Source: Deltaproteobacteria bacterium (GTDB lineage: Bacteria > Myxococcota_A > UBA9160 > UBA4427). From it: a stretch of DNA of 43,239 nt. The position numbers and the translations under genes were made by a program. The stretch is taken from assembly GCA_019310385.1 (NCBI GenBank), contig JAFDEK010000021.1, positions 1 to 43,239 on the forward strand. The letters run 5' to 3'. A model generated the notes under the pieces. The model searched no databases and had not been told where the DNA came from. It worked only from the letters and a program-made list of their open reading frames with translations. Shown in pieces: positions 1 to 7,867 of the stretch. Every line of letters begins with the position of its first letter. The first letter of the stretch is position 1.

Positions 1-123
1 AGAGACGTCTTCCGCACTGGAAGTGTCGATTCTCGTCGTCGCCGTCCCGACAACGATGCAGATCGGAAGCGTGATCCACCAGAACAGGTTCCAGCCGTTG
101 AAGGCTTTGCTCTTCAGGTTCAT
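1..123 (-). CDS. Membrane protein, N-terminal 41 residues only (runs off window)
   Basis: An ATG at 123 opens a frame that stays open to the window edge. It begins MNLKSKAFNGWNLFWW and continues through a hydrophobic stretch (about residues 11-27, rich in Trp, Leu, Ile and Val) into a polar Thr/Ser segment. That looks like a first transmembrane segment with a short cytoplasmic N-terminus. It starts only 9 bases after the stop of the WS/DGAT gene on the same strand, so the two are probably co-transcribed. The upstream GGGCGAAGCG is a weak ribosome site. I recall small multi-pass proteins with similar N-termini near WS/DGAT genes but cannot name a family. The gene lacks its 3' end here. Confidence 0.6.
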   Translation of the reverse strand, partial: MNLKSKAFNGWNLFWWITLPICIVVGTATTRIDTSSAEDVS

Positions 124-132
124 CGCTTCGCC

Positions 133-1521
133 CTAGTCGCCCGGAAGCAGGTCTACCAGCTCCGCGAGCCCCAGCCCGACGCCCTCGGCGAGCAGCCAGG
201 GATCGGGTACGGCCTCGGGGGCGGTGGTGAAGCCGAAGTCGATGTCGTCCATGTAGCTGACCGCCGTGATGTTGAGCCCCAGGCCCGGAGAAATGAGCGA
301 CATGGGGTACATGGCCTCGATCCGCGCGCCCGCCGTGTAGAGCGGGAGGGGCGAGCCCCGTACGTTGGAGACGGCGTTGTTCGCGGGAAGGCCCGTGCCT
401 CGCGCGAGCAGCGGTCCCAGCACATTCCGCGCGAGCAGGCCGGTCACCCCGGGCGGCAGCTCGCCGAAGAGCTCGAGGGGATTCGCGGCCAGGTCGTCGA
501 AGGCATCCTTCTCTTCATCCATGTGGCGGTGGATCGCCATGAGGCGTTTGGCGGGGTCCGCGATGTCGGTGAACCACGGGACGTTCACGACGCTGGCCTG
601 GTTGTTCGCATCGGTGTTGGAATCCGCGCGGGTCGAGACCGGCACCATGATGACCATGCTGTCCTCGGGCAGCTCGGCCACCTTCTCGAGGTAGCGCCGC
701 ATGGCCGAGCTCGTGATGGCGAGGACGACGTCGTTCACGGTTGCGCCGAAGTGCTTGCGTACGCGCTTCACATCGCCGAGCGAGACCTTCGTGCACGAGA
801 AGCCGCGCCGGGGCCCGATCCGGCCGTTGAAGACGACCTTGGGCACTGGCGCAGCGCCGCCCAGGCTCGAGGGCAGGGAGCTCGGCGAGAAGACCTCGAG
901 CGCCTTGCGGGCGAAGTTGTACGGGGTCCATGCGAGGTGGTTCGCGGCGCGGAAGGTGAGGCCGAGGAGCCCCGGGGCCTCACCGGGCTTCTCGGGCTCG
1001 ACCGGGCTTTCGGGCGCTTTGGGCGTCCTCGCCGCATCCCCGGTTCCCGGTTCCAGATCGCAGAGCACTTGTCCCACGATGTTGAGGGCCTGCCCGTCCA
1101 TCATGCAGTGGTGCATCTTGAACAGGATCGCGCAGCGCCCCTTCCCGAGGCCCTCGATGAGCCACATCTCCCACAAGGGCCGGTCGCGCGGGATGGCGAC
1201 GGCGAAGAGCTGGGCGCAGAGCTCGGTGAGCTCGCGCAAGCCGCTGCCGGCCGGTAGGGCGATGTGGCGCAGGTGGTTGCGCACGTCGAAGCTCGGGTCC
1301 TCGACCCAGTAGGGGCGATCCAGTCCCAGGGGCACCTCCTGGAGCTTCCACTGGAACTTCGCGACCGAGGGGATCCGCTCGCGGAGGAAGTCGAGCAGTC
1401 GCTCGTAGCCGAAGTCCGGCGTCTCGCTGGCGTCCAGCAGGACCACGCCTCCGGTGTGGGAGTGGACCTCGTCGGTCTCGGTGGCGAGGAAGGCGGTGTC
1501 GAGGCTGTTCAGCTGTCTCAT
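133..1521 (-). CDS. Wax ester synthase / diacylglycerol acyltransferase (WS/DGAT)
   Basis: A 462-residue acyl-CoA-dependent acyltransferase of the bifunctional WS/DGAT family, which esterifies fatty alcohols or diacylglycerol to make storage lipid, usually at the inner membrane. The catalytic motif is intact as HHCMMDG (His137, His138, Asp142, Gly143). The family PLWE motif is at 115-118, and a conserved NNQASVVNVPW-type stretch lies in the C-terminal half. Length matches the family (about 450-480). The N-terminus NSLDTAFLATET is the usual family start, which supports the ATG at 1521. A run of eight G (plus strand 1524-1531) lies between this ATG and the purine-rich AAGAGAG upstream. It diverges from the SDR at 1712 and is followed by a membrane protein gene. 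The exact lipid product cannot be told from sequence. Confidence 0.92.
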   Translation of the reverse strand: MRQLNSLDTAFLATETDEVHSHTGGVVLLDASETPDFGYERLLDFLRERIPSVAKFQWKLQEVPLGLDRPYWVEDPSFDVRNHLRHIALPAGSGLRELTELCAQLFAVAIPRDRPLWEMWLIEGLGKGRCAILFKMHHCMMDGQALNIVGQVLCDLEPGTGDAARTPKAPESPVEPEKPGEAPGLLGLTFRAANHLAWTPYNFARKALEVFSPSSLPSSLGGAAPVPKVVFNGRIGPRRGFSCTKVSLGDVKRVRKHFGATVNDVVLAITSSAMRRYLEKVAELPEDSMVIMVPVSTRADSNTDANNQASVVNVPWFTDIADPAKRLMAIHRHMDEEKDAFDDLAANPLELFGELPPGVTGLLARNVLGPLLARGTGLPANNAVSNVRGSPLPLYTAGARIEAMYPMSLISPGLGLNITAVSYMDDIDFGFTTAPEAVPDPWLLAEGVGLGLAELVDLLPGD

Positions 1522-1569
1522 TCGGGGGGGGCTCTCTTGGGCTTCGAGTGGGAGTGCGATCGTGACGTT

Positions 1570-1608
1570 GTTGATCGGTATGGTTGATCAGCGTGGTCGA
1601 TCGGTGGG
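1570..1608. repeat. Three 13-base tandem repeats in a divergent promoter region
   Basis: Three consecutive 13-base units start at 1570, 1583 and 1596, sharing the core GTTGATCGGTATG with a few changes. They lie in the 190 bases between the divergent WS/DGAT and SDR genes, about 50 bases upstream of the WS/DGAT start. They could be repeated binding sites or slippage products; the sequence does not decide. Confidence 0.7.
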
Positions 1609-1616
1609 GCTCGGCG

Positions 1617-1637
1617 GTGTAGCTTACTCCGCTACAC
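1617..1637. promoter_or_regulatory. Inverted repeat, possible operator between divergent genes
   Basis: A perfect 7-base inverted repeat, GTGTAGC-N7-GCTACAC, centred at 1627 between the WS/DGAT start (1521) and the SDR start (1712). The size and symmetry suit a dimeric repressor such as a TetR-family protein. A second hairpin-forming pair (GCCCCG at 1651, CGGGGC at 1662) lies between it and the SDR. The regulator is unknown. The TetR gene at 6490-7131 is the only transcription factor in the window, but nothing links it to this site. Confidence 0.4.
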
Positions 1638-1711
1638 ACCTCGGACGCGAGCCCCGCCCCTCGGGGCGCTCGTTCATTCGCCTATTCACCCATTGGCCAA
1701 GGAGAGGCTGC

Positions 1712-2491
1712 ATGTTCCTCGAAGACAAGACGATCCTCGTATCCGGCGTCGGCGCCGGGCTGGGGCGCGAGGTCGTGAGCCTCGCCCTGCGCGACGGGGC
1801 CCGGGTGGTGATGGGAGCCCGCACCGAATCGGTGCTCGAAGAGACCGCGAAGGAGCTCGATCCCTCGGGCGAGCGCGTCGCCTTCGGGCGCGCGGACATC
1901 ACCAACGCCGACGATTGCGAAGCCCTGGCGGCGCTCGCGGTGGAACGCTTCGGGCGCGTCGATGCGCTGATCCAGGTTGCCGCGTACGAGGCAGCGTTCG
2001 GGGGCCTCCACGAGACCGACTTCGACCAGTGGCGCAAGGCCTTCGACACCAACGTGATCGGCAGCCTCACCCTGACCCGCGCCGTCGCGCCCCGCATGAA
2101 GGACGCGGGCGGCGGCTCCATCGTCTTCATCGGCTCCCTCTCCATGTGGGTTCCCCACATGCCCCAGGCCGGCTACGCGGCATCCAAGGGAGCCCTGCTC
2201 TCCGCCATGTACTACCTCACCGAAGAGCTCGGCGCGGATCAGATCCGCTGCAACATGGTGGTGCCGAGCTGGATGTGGGGCCCGCCCGTGCAGGCCTTCT
2301 GCCGCATGCGCGCGAAGGCGGAGGGCAAGAGCGAGGAGGAGATCGTCGCAGAGATCACCAAGGACATCCCCCTCGGCCGCATCATTCCCGACGAGGAGGT
2401 GGCCGAGGCCGCCCTGCTGCTGGCCTCGGAGCGGGCGCGCGGCATCACCGGGCAGACCCTGAATGTGAACGGCGGCGAGGTGATGGGCTGA
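1712..2491 (+). CDS. Short-chain dehydrogenase/reductase (SDR)
   Basis: A 259-residue classical SDR. The cofactor motif SGVGAGLG is at 11-18, in place of the usual TGxxxGxG. Asn114 and the catalytic Ser142 (or Ser144), Tyr155 and Lys159 (YAASK) are present, and the C-terminus GITGQTLNVNGGEVMG is typical. The ATG at 1712 is preceded by AAGGAGAGG at 1699-1707, a strong ribosome site, so the longer upstream frame is not used. It is the first gene of a plus-strand run: the DapB-like reductase follows after 42 bases and the VOC protein after another 16. Its substrate is unknown. A hydroxy-lipid or xenobiotic alcohol is a guess from the WS/DGAT neighbour. Confidence 0.9.
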   Translation: MFLEDKTILVSGVGAGLGREVVSLALRDGARVVMGARTESVLEETAKELDPSGERVAFGRADITNADDCEALAALAVERFGRVDALIQVAAYEAAFGGLHETDFDQWRKAFDTNVIGSLTLTRAVAPRMKDAGGGSIVFIGSLSMWVPHMPQAGYAASKGALLSAMYYLTEELGADQIRCNMVVPSWMWGPPVQAFCRMRAKAEGKSEEEIVAEITKDIPLGRIIPDEEVAEAALLLASERARGITGQTLNVNGGEVMG

Positions 2492-2533
2492 TCGCGCCCG
2501 CGTCTTGCGACTGAAGGCCCGAGGAGAGAGAGC

Positions 2534-3616
2534 ATGTCCTACAAGGTAATCGTCTGGGGAACCGGCTTCGTGGGCAAGATGGTGATTCGCGAGCTGGCGA
2601 AGCACCCGCACTTCGAGCTGGCCGGCGTCATCGTGAACGCGCCCGAGAAGGACGGCGTGGACGCCGGGGAGATCGCGGGCATCGGCCCCATCGGGCTGAA
2701 GGCGACCCGGGACGCCGAGGCGGCCCTGGCGGTCGGAGCCGACGCCATGGCGTACTTCGGTCCCACGGCGGCCTTCGCGGCCCAGAACATCGAGAACATG
2801 TCCATGGCCATGCGCGCGGGGATGGACGTGGTATCGACCTCCATGACGCCCTTCGTCTATCCCAAGGCCTGTCCCCCGCAGATGATCGCGGAGATCGAGA
2901 AGACCTGTCAGGAGACGGGGAAGAGCTGCTTCACCACGGGCATCGATCCCGGCTTCGCCAACGATCTCCTTCCCATGACCTTGATGGGGCTGTGCGGCCG
3001 CGTCGATCGCGTGCGCATCCAGGAGATCCTCGACTACTCGACCTATGCCGGCGACTACGCCGGACCCATGGGGCTGGGCGAGCCCATGGACTTCGAGGCC
3101 ATGCTCGAGAACCCCAATGTGCTGATCTTCTCCTGGGGTCACACCGTGCCGATGATCGCCGACGCCATCGGGGTGGAGCTCGAGAAGATCGACACCGTGT
3201 GGGAGAAGTGGGCCGCCACCGAGCGCATCGAGTTCCCCCTCGGCTCCGTGGAGAAGGGGAGCTGCGCCGCGATCCGCTTCGAGATTCGCGGCTGGGTCGA
3301 CGGCGAGCCGCGCATCATCGTCGAGCACTGCAACCGCCTCACCAGCGCGGCCGCACCCGACTGGCCGCGGCCCAAGATGATGGAGGACGACGCCTACCGG
3401 GTGATCGTCGAGGGCAGTCCCAACATCGAGCAGGAGACCGCCTTCCGCGGCGCCTACGACGGCGATCCGAACTCGGGCGGCTGTCTCTCGAACGGGATGC
3501 GAGCCGTCAATGCGATCCCCGCGGTTTGCGCCGCGCGGCCGGGGCTGCTCTCGGCCCTCGATATTCCGTTGATCCCGGGCATGGGAGCCATGCACCCGGA
3601 CAAGGCTTCGAGCTGA
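2534..3616 (+). CDS. DapB-like NAD(P)H-dependent reductase (amine dehydrogenase-type family)
   Basis: A 360-residue protein with an N-terminal Rossmann fold like dihydrodipicolinate reductase: the dinucleotide motif GTGFVG is at residues 9-14, right after the first beta strand. It is longer than true DapB (about 270 residues) and lacks the DapB substrate-binding sequence. It instead resembles the broad family containing 2,4-diaminopentanoate dehydrogenase and many 'dihydrodipicolinate reductase' proteins of actinobacteria and deltaproteobacteria. A lysine-pathway role is therefore unlikely. GGAGAGAGAG precedes the ATG. It lies in a tight operon between an SDR and a VOC protein, which suggests three steps on one small metabolite. 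Family assignment is good; the reaction is unknown. Confidence 0.8.
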   Translation: MSYKVIVWGTGFVGKMVIRELAKHPHFELAGVIVNAPEKDGVDAGEIAGIGPIGLKATRDAEAALAVGADAMAYFGPTAAFAAQNIENMSMAMRAGMDVVSTSMTPFVYPKACPPQMIAEIEKTCQETGKSCFTTGIDPGFANDLLPMTLMGLCGRVDRVRIQEILDYSTYAGDYAGPMGLGEPMDFEAMLENPNVLIFSWGHTVPMIADAIGVELEKIDTVWEKWAATERIEFPLGSVEKGSCAAIRFEIRGWVDGEPRIIVEHCNRLTSAAAPDWPRPKMMEDDAYRVIVEGSPNIEQETAFRGAYDGDPNSGGCLSNGMRAVNAIPAVCAARPGLLSALDIPLIPGMGAMHPDKASS

Positions 3617-3632
3617 AGGGGGAGGAACTCCG

Positions 3633-4034
3633 ATGTCGCTGCAGCTGCTCGTTCCCGGTGTCGAGGTCGGCGTCGTTACGACCAACCTCGATCCCATGCT
3701 GGCCTTCTATCGAGACATGCTGGGGCTCGAGCACCAGGGTGAGCTCGCCTTTCCCGGCGGCAGCATGCAGCGCTTCGCCCTGGGGCAGAGCACCTTGAAG
3801 CTCGTCAGCTACGACGAGCCGCCGGCGGGCGAGGTCGTGCCCGGGGGAGGGCAGGCCGCGCGGGGCCTGCGCTACATCACTCTCGTGGTGGGAAACGCGC
3901 GCGAGATGCTCGCGAAGCTCGAGGCGGCCGGTCACCCGATCGTCGAGCCCATCAGCGAGTTCGTCCCCGGCGCCGGCTTCTTCTTCACCGCCGACCCGGA
4001 CGGAAACTGGGTGGAGCTGGCCGGCCCGATCTGA
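3633..4034 (+). CDS. VOC-superfamily protein (glyoxalase/dioxygenase-like)
   Basis: A 133-residue vicinal-oxygen-chelate protein with two beta-alpha-beta-beta-beta modules. The first half contains LDPMLAFYRDMLGLE, typical of VOC module 1. The second ends FTADPDGNWVELAG, where Glu128 is the usual metal ligand. The expected N-terminal His/Gln ligand is not obvious, since the first strand reads GVEVGVVTT. It may therefore be a non-canonical metal enzyme or a binding protein. GGGGGAGGAAC before the ATG is a strong ribosome site, and the 16-base gap from the DapB-like gene indicates an operon. Possible roles are lyase, isomerase, epimerase or dioxygenase; sequence alone does not choose. Confidence 0.85.
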   Translation: MSLQLLVPGVEVGVVTTNLDPMLAFYRDMLGLEHQGELAFPGGSMQRFALGQSTLKLVSYDEPPAGEVVPGGGQAARGLRYITLVVGNAREMLAKLEAAGHPIVEPISEFVPGAGFFFTADPDGNWVELAGPI

Positions 4035-4145
4035 TCCGCGCCGCGCGCAGTGCGGACGGAGATCGCGAGCAATTTCGTTGACCTTGGAGGGCGGGGCGTA
4101 GAGAATCGGGTGTAGAGCGCTGTGGCTGGCGAGTGCAGGAGTTCG

Positions 4146-5279
4146 ATGTCGAGATGGATCGTGTTGGCAGTCTGTGGGATTGCGCTGCAGCTGGGTGCGG
4201 GTCAGGCGGCGGCGGTGGGCTTCGGGGCCCTGGGCGACAGTCTTACCGACGAGTACCTGGTCGACGATCCCAACATCACCCACACCGATCTCCCGGCTTT
4301 CAACTGGGTGCAGCTGCTTGCCGAGCTGCGGGGCGTGGACTTCGGCGAGTTCTCCGCGGAGAAGCGCAAGGAGCCCCGAAATGCCGGCTACGCGTACAAC
4401 TGGGGTCGAGCGGGCGGCACCGCGAGGTCGGGTCCCATCTTCATCGCGGCCGGCGGACTCGACGTCCAGACCTTCGGAAGTGACAATACCCCTGGGCTGC
4501 TTCCCGATATCACGAACGGCAATGTAGAGATCGTCTTCATCGGCGCCGGGCACAACGACTACTTTTACCGGGACTACCTGGCGAACGGCTTCGAGCAGAT
4601 CATGGGCAACGACGCGGAGCTCTTCATCCTCGACGACTCTGACTTCCTGATCTTCGAGCAGCAGGTTCTCGACGGGATCCTGAACTCCGTCGACGCCATT
4701 CTCGCTGCAAACGAGAACGCCAAGGTCGTGGTCGCCAGCCTGCCGCCCGATACACTCCTCAGCATCAGCTACATCGTCGACGCCATGCGGCAGCTCGACG
4801 GTCGCCTCGAGACCGAGCTGGCCACCCGCGACCAGGCGCGTGTCAAGCTCATCGACCTCTACGCCTGGGAATCCGAACGCTACGACGGCGGGGACCAGTT
4901 CCAGTTCGGCGGCTACGAGATGGCGCGGGACTCGAAGGCGTCGGAGGAGCAGCTGACGCCAGAGGGAACCGACTCTGCAGGCTCCGAGCCCTGCGACTCC
5001 ATCGGGAGATGCGCGACCCTCGACTACGCCCTGAACCTCGTCTGCCACGACGAACCCGGCGGCCATCCCGGAACGCTCATGCAGGGCCTCATTGCCAACG
5101 AGGTCATCGCGGCCGTGAACCCCTGGCTCGACAGCGAGATCGCGCCCTTCACCGACGAGGAGCTACTCGTCGCCGCGGTGCCGGAGCCCGGTTCGACGCT
5201 CCTGATGGGGACCGCGCTCGGCGTGCTCGCCGCTCTGCGCGCTGCGAAGACCCGGCGGCGCGGCCGCTCCGCCGCCTGA
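4146..5279 (+). CDS. Secreted GDSL/SGNH hydrolase with PEP-CTERM sorting signal
   Basis: A 377-residue exported hydrolase. The chosen ATG at 4146 follows AGGAG (4137-4141) and starts a clean signal peptide (SRW then a hydrophobic core, cleavage after about residue 23, AAA). The catalytic GDSL block is GALGDSLTDEY (Ser32). A second block GHNDYF carries the oxyanion Asn, and the C-terminal D..GGHPGT supplies the Asp/His region. The last 33 residues are a PEP-CTERM signal: VPEPGSTLL, one transmembrane helix, then an Arg-rich tail. The protein should be processed by an exosortase, none of which is visible here. An upstream in-frame ATG at 4122 would bury the signal peptide and is less likely. Substrate unknown, probably an ester or polysaccharide acetyl group. 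Confidence 0.88.
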   Translation: MSRWIVLAVCGIALQLGAGQAAAVGFGALGDSLTDEYLVDDPNITHTDLPAFNWVQLLAELRGVDFGEFSAEKRKEPRNAGYAYNWGRAGGTARSGPIFIAAGGLDVQTFGSDNTPGLLPDITNGNVEIVFIGAGHNDYFYRDYLANGFEQIMGNDAELFILDDSDFLIFEQQVLDGILNSVDAILAANENAKVVVASLPPDTLLSISYIVDAMRQLDGRLETELATRDQARVKLIDLYAWESERYDGGDQFQFGGYEMARDSKASEEQLTPEGTDSAGSEPCDSIGRCATLDYALNLVCHDEPGGHPGTLMQGLIANEVIAAVNPWLDSEIAPFTDEELLVAAVPEPGSTLLMGTALGVLAALRAAKTRRRGRSAA

Positions 5280-5681
5280 TCCCGCCGCTCGCCGCCGCCC
5301 CACCCCTCGGCACGATCATTCGCACAGCATCCTTCGCCGTCACGTAGCGGGGCCGAATCCCCTCAATTGGATTCGCGCCACGGCGCTGCTCTGCGAATCC
5401 GCGCCCTGCCACTTCTCTCCACCTCGCCGCCCCCGAGGCCCACTCGAGCTCGTTCTGGGGCCTTGGAGGCCAATATTTTGGTCCGAATTCCCTCTGGACC
5501 CCACTCCCGCGCCCCGCCATCCCACTCTGGCCCACGTTCTGTCAATGTTGCTTGACCGGGTGGGGGCAGACCCGCAGCATCGGAGAGGCCGGAGCTCCGG
5601 CTGATTTGCCGCTCGACGAGCCGGCCCTGCGCCGGAGCGGTGTGCGGGCTTCTGGCCGGCTGCCCGGCCGATGGAGCCGAC
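5280..5681. other. Intergenic stretch without a recognisable gene
   Basis: About 400 bases between the PEP-CTERM hydrolase and the HD-domain gene. I see no credible coding sequence; open frames here are Arg/Pro/Ser-rich. A short hairpin, GGCCT-TGG-AGGCC (5459-5471), is followed by the AT-rich AATATTTT, which could be a weak rho-independent terminator for the upstream gene. Nothing else stands out. Confidence 0.5.
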
Positions 5682-6434
5682 ATGAAGACGGGAACCCTGG
5701 ACTGGGCCCGAGCCACATCCGGCAAGCTGACCGGGGCCGAGCGTCGCTCCTTCCTGGCGCCCGCCCTGGGCCAGAGCCTCGCCTATGCGCTCGGTCGCCT
5801 CCGGCTGCTCTTCGGCCTGCGTCGCGGCGACGCCGCGTCCTTCGACCTCGACAGCTTGGATCTGCCGGACTCCAGGCTCACCCGCGAGGCCGAGGCCGAA
5901 GCTCGCGCCACCCTTTCACCGGCCACCCTCGAGCACTCCTACCGCAGCTTTCTCTACGGCCTGGCGCTCTCGCAGCTCGACGGCGTCGCGGTCGACACGG
6001 AACATCTCTACGCGACCGCGCTGCTCCACGACATCGCCCTCGAATCGCCCACCCCGGGCTGCTGCTTCGCGGTGCGCGGCGCGCTGACCATGCATGAGCT
6101 TGCGCTTCGCGCCGGCGTCGATGACACGACGGCACGAGCGCTGGCCGAAGGCATCGCCCACCACATCACGCCGGGCGTGGGCTACGAGCTCGGGCCGCTC
6201 GCCCCGCTCCTGCAGTTCGGCGCCATGGTGGACCTGACGGGGTTGCGCCTCTGGGAGCTGGCGCCCGGCTTCGTGGAAGCGGTGCTGGAGCGGCACCCGC
6301 GCCTGGGCGTGAAGCGCTCCATCGGGGCCTGCTGGCGCGCCGAGGCACGCACCTTTCCGGAAGGCCGCGCCGCATTCCTGGAGCGCAGCTTCCGCTTCAG
6401 CCTGCTCGTGCGCTTCGCGCCATTCCCGGAGTAG
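5682..6434 (+). CDS. HD-domain protein (cyanamide hydratase-like metal hydrolase)
   Basis: A 250-residue protein with the full set of HD-superfamily metal ligands in order: His85 (EHSYRSF), His116-Asp117 (LLHDIAL), a His pair at 160-161 (GIAHHI) and Asp184 (MVDLTG). The spacing and the LYATALLHD context resemble the cyanamide hydratase-like branch rather than GGDEF-linked HD-GYP proteins. The ATG at 5682 follows TGGAG with 5-base spacing. An in-frame ATG at 5640 adds 14 residues with a poor ribosome site. It converges with a TetR regulator 55 bases away, which is not evidence of regulation. Substrate unknown. Confidence 0.75.
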   Translation: MKTGTLDWARATSGKLTGAERRSFLAPALGQSLAYALGRLRLLFGLRRGDAASFDLDSLDLPDSRLTREAEAEARATLSPATLEHSYRSFLYGLALSQLDGVAVDTEHLYATALLHDIALESPTPGCCFAVRGALTMHELALRAGVDDTTARALAEGIAHHITPGVGYELGPLAPLLQFGAMVDLTGLRLWELAPGFVEAVLERHPRLGVKRSIGACWRAEARTFPEGRAAFLERSFRFSLLVRFAPFPE

Positions 6435-6489
6435 TTCTCGGCCGCGTCAGCGAAGCGAAGAACAGACACGCCGACTCGCTGGCGCTCTC

Positions 6490-7131
6490 TTACGAGTCCT
6501 TGGACTCCCGATCCTGCATCATCAGTCGCGAGAGCTTGCGCAGGAATCGCGTCTGGCGCTCGAGGTTGTGGGGAGATAGAGGGTCTTCGCCGAAGATCTC
6601 CTGGAGCATGGGCGCCATGGCGAAGTGGCCCACCACCAGGTGGAACCAGCCCGTGATCATGAGCGGGGCCTCGTCGTCGCTCCAGTAGTCGGATTGGTCC
6701 CTGCGCACTTCGACCTGGGCCTGCTCGATGAGCGGCCGGATCCAGTGCTCGACGAGGCCCTTCAGGCTGTCGCCCCCGTTGATGGTCTCGTGGTGGATCA
6801 AGCGTGCGAGGTGGGGATGGCTGGCCAGGTGCGCCATGACGGCGCCGATGGTGTCGTCGAAGGCCTCGGCGGTGTGTTCGCGGGAAGGCAGGCGCCCGAT
6901 CACCTCCAGCAGGGGCCGAACGCCACGTTCGATCACGGCGTCGTAGAGAGCTTGCTTGCTCGCGAAGTGGTTGTAGAGACTCGCGGGGGTGAGGTCGGCG
7001 GACCGGGCGATCTCGCGCACGCCGGTTCCCGCCAGGCCGCGCTGGGCGAAGAGCGCTTCGGCGACGTCCAGGATGCGCTCCCGGGTGACGGAGCCCTCGG
7101 CAGTCGTGGTGGTCGGGCCTGTGAGTGTCAT
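6490..7131 (-). CDS. TetR/AcrR-family transcriptional regulator
   Basis: A 213-residue one-component repressor-type regulator. The N-terminal helix-turn-helix spans about residues 16-62 with the family signature SLYNHFASKQALY. The C-terminal ligand domain of about 150 residues is rich in His and aromatic residues (HLARLIHHETINGG, MITGWFHLVVGHF), similar to TetR proteins that sense acyl-CoA or hydrophobic ligands, but the ligand is not identifiable. I chose the ATG at 7131, 15 residues before the DNA-binding domain; a GTG at 7218 would add a 29-residue Pro/Arg-rich tail with no family support. The Shine-Dalgarno is weak for both. It diverges from the arsC-like gene, separated by 351 bases. Confidence 0.88.
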   Translation of the reverse strand: MTLTGPTTTTAEGSVTRERILDVAEALFAQRGLAGTGVREIARSADLTPASLYNHFASKQALYDAVIERGVRPLLEVIGRLPSREHTAEAFDDTIGAVMAHLASHPHLARLIHHETINGGDSLKGLVEHWIRPLIEQAQVEVRRDQSDYWSDDEAPLMITGWFHLVVGHFAMAPMLQEIFGEDPLSPHNLERQTRFLRKLSRLMMQDRESKDS

Positions 7132-7482
7132 GGACGCGACGAATGAGTCTCCATGCTCGAGGATGGGTGCGCCGGGGCGGGGTGGGCGACGAAGCGATGG
7201 TCTACTGCCCGGCAACACGCGTCAAGGGCGCGTAGGAGCGGTCCACGTCACGCTCGCCGAGTGGTCTGGTTGCTTCGTCGACGAGCGCTGGTGTGCACCC
7301 ATCGCCCCTGAGCGAAACGCGTGCCGCCCTGCGGGGCAAGTCGGCCGGGTGCGGCGCCCGGTGGTAGGCTCTGCCCCCTTGCTGTGCCCGTCCCTGCGGC
7401 GCCTCGCGGCTGGGAGGCCGGCCGGCGCCTCATTCCACGACGATCGATCCCACGAATTCCACGAAAGGACGCGAGAGCATTT
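7132..7482. other. Divergent intergenic region (TetR / ArsC-like)
   Basis: 351 bases without a credible gene. It must hold the promoters for the TetR gene (minus) and the arsC-like gene (plus). A small hairpin CCGGG-N7-CCCGG lies at 7345-7361. I find no clear sigma-70 promoter and no ArsR-type operator. Confidence 0.5.
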
Positions 7483-7848
7483 ATGTCCCTTCCCCAGTCC
7501 GACGACGAAACCTTGCTGCTCCACAATCCCCGCTGCTCCAAGAGCCGCGCCACCCTCGTGCTCCTGCAAGAGCGCGGCGCGCCCTTCAGCGAGCGCTGCT
7601 ATCTCGACGAGCCCCTCAGCGTCGGCGAGTTGAAGGACCTGCAGACCCGCCTCGGCCGCGCGCCCTCGGAGTGGGTTCGCGGTGGCGAGGCGGCTTTCGA
7701 GGAGGCGGGTCTTTCAAAGGACTCGAGCGACGACGATCTCATCGCCGCCATGGCGCGGGAGCCCATCTTGATGGAGCGCCCCATCGTGGTGCGAGGCGGG
7801 CGCGCAGTCGTCGGCCGCCCGCCCGAGGCGGTTCTGGAGATCCTCTGA
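7483..7848 (+). CDS. arsC: Arsenate reductase, ArsC glutaredoxin-like family
   Basis: A 121-residue thioredoxin-fold protein of the ArsC/YfgD family. The active-site loop HNPRCSKSR places the nucleophile at Cys18. Conserved downstream elements are the YLDEPLS segment (family Y-L-x-x-P) and EPILMERPIVV, where the family has its substrate-binding Arg/Pro. Length matches the short YfgD-type members (about 119) more than plasmid ArsC (141). True enzymes reduce arsenate to arsenite using glutathione and glutaredoxin. The start at 7483 is where family similarity begins; GAGAG lies 5 bases upstream. It converges on the arsM-arsS operon, which strengthens the arsenic role, although YfgD-type proteins are often outside ars loci. 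Confidence 0.82.
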   Translation: MSLPQSDDETLLLHNPRCSKSRATLVLLQERGAPFSERCYLDEPLSVGELKDLQTRLGRAPSEWVRGGEAAFEEAGLSKDSSDDDLIAAMAREPILMERPIVVRGGRAVVGRPPEAVLEIL

Positions 7849-7856
7849 TCTCCAGA
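7833..7856. terminator. Perfect hairpin between convergent arsC-like and MerA-like genes
   Basis: A 10-base perfect inverted repeat, TCTGGAGATC / GATCTCCAGA, with a CTCT loop. It spans the last codons and the TGA (7846-7848) of the arsC-like gene and ends 12 bases before the end of the convergent MerA-like gene. There is no T-run after it on either strand, so it would be a bidirectional barrier or RNA stabiliser rather than a canonical intrinsic terminator. Confidence 0.5.
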
Positions 7857-7867
7857 CCTGAACACTC

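Noticed and set aside
2534-3616. dapB of lysine biosynthesis
   Set aside because: The protein is 90 residues too long, lacks the DapB catalytic region, and lies in an operon with SDR and VOC genes.
1682-3697. A 671-residue open frame on the minus strand opposite the SDR and DapB-like genes
   Set aside because: It is an antisense shadow in high-GC DNA; the plus-strand frames have clear family motifs, and the shadow is His/Gly/Asp-rich without any domain.
5363-5725. A minus-strand gene in the 5.3-5.7 kb gap
   Set aside because: The frame is Arg/Pro/Ser-rich, has no ribosome site, and overlaps the HD-domain start region.
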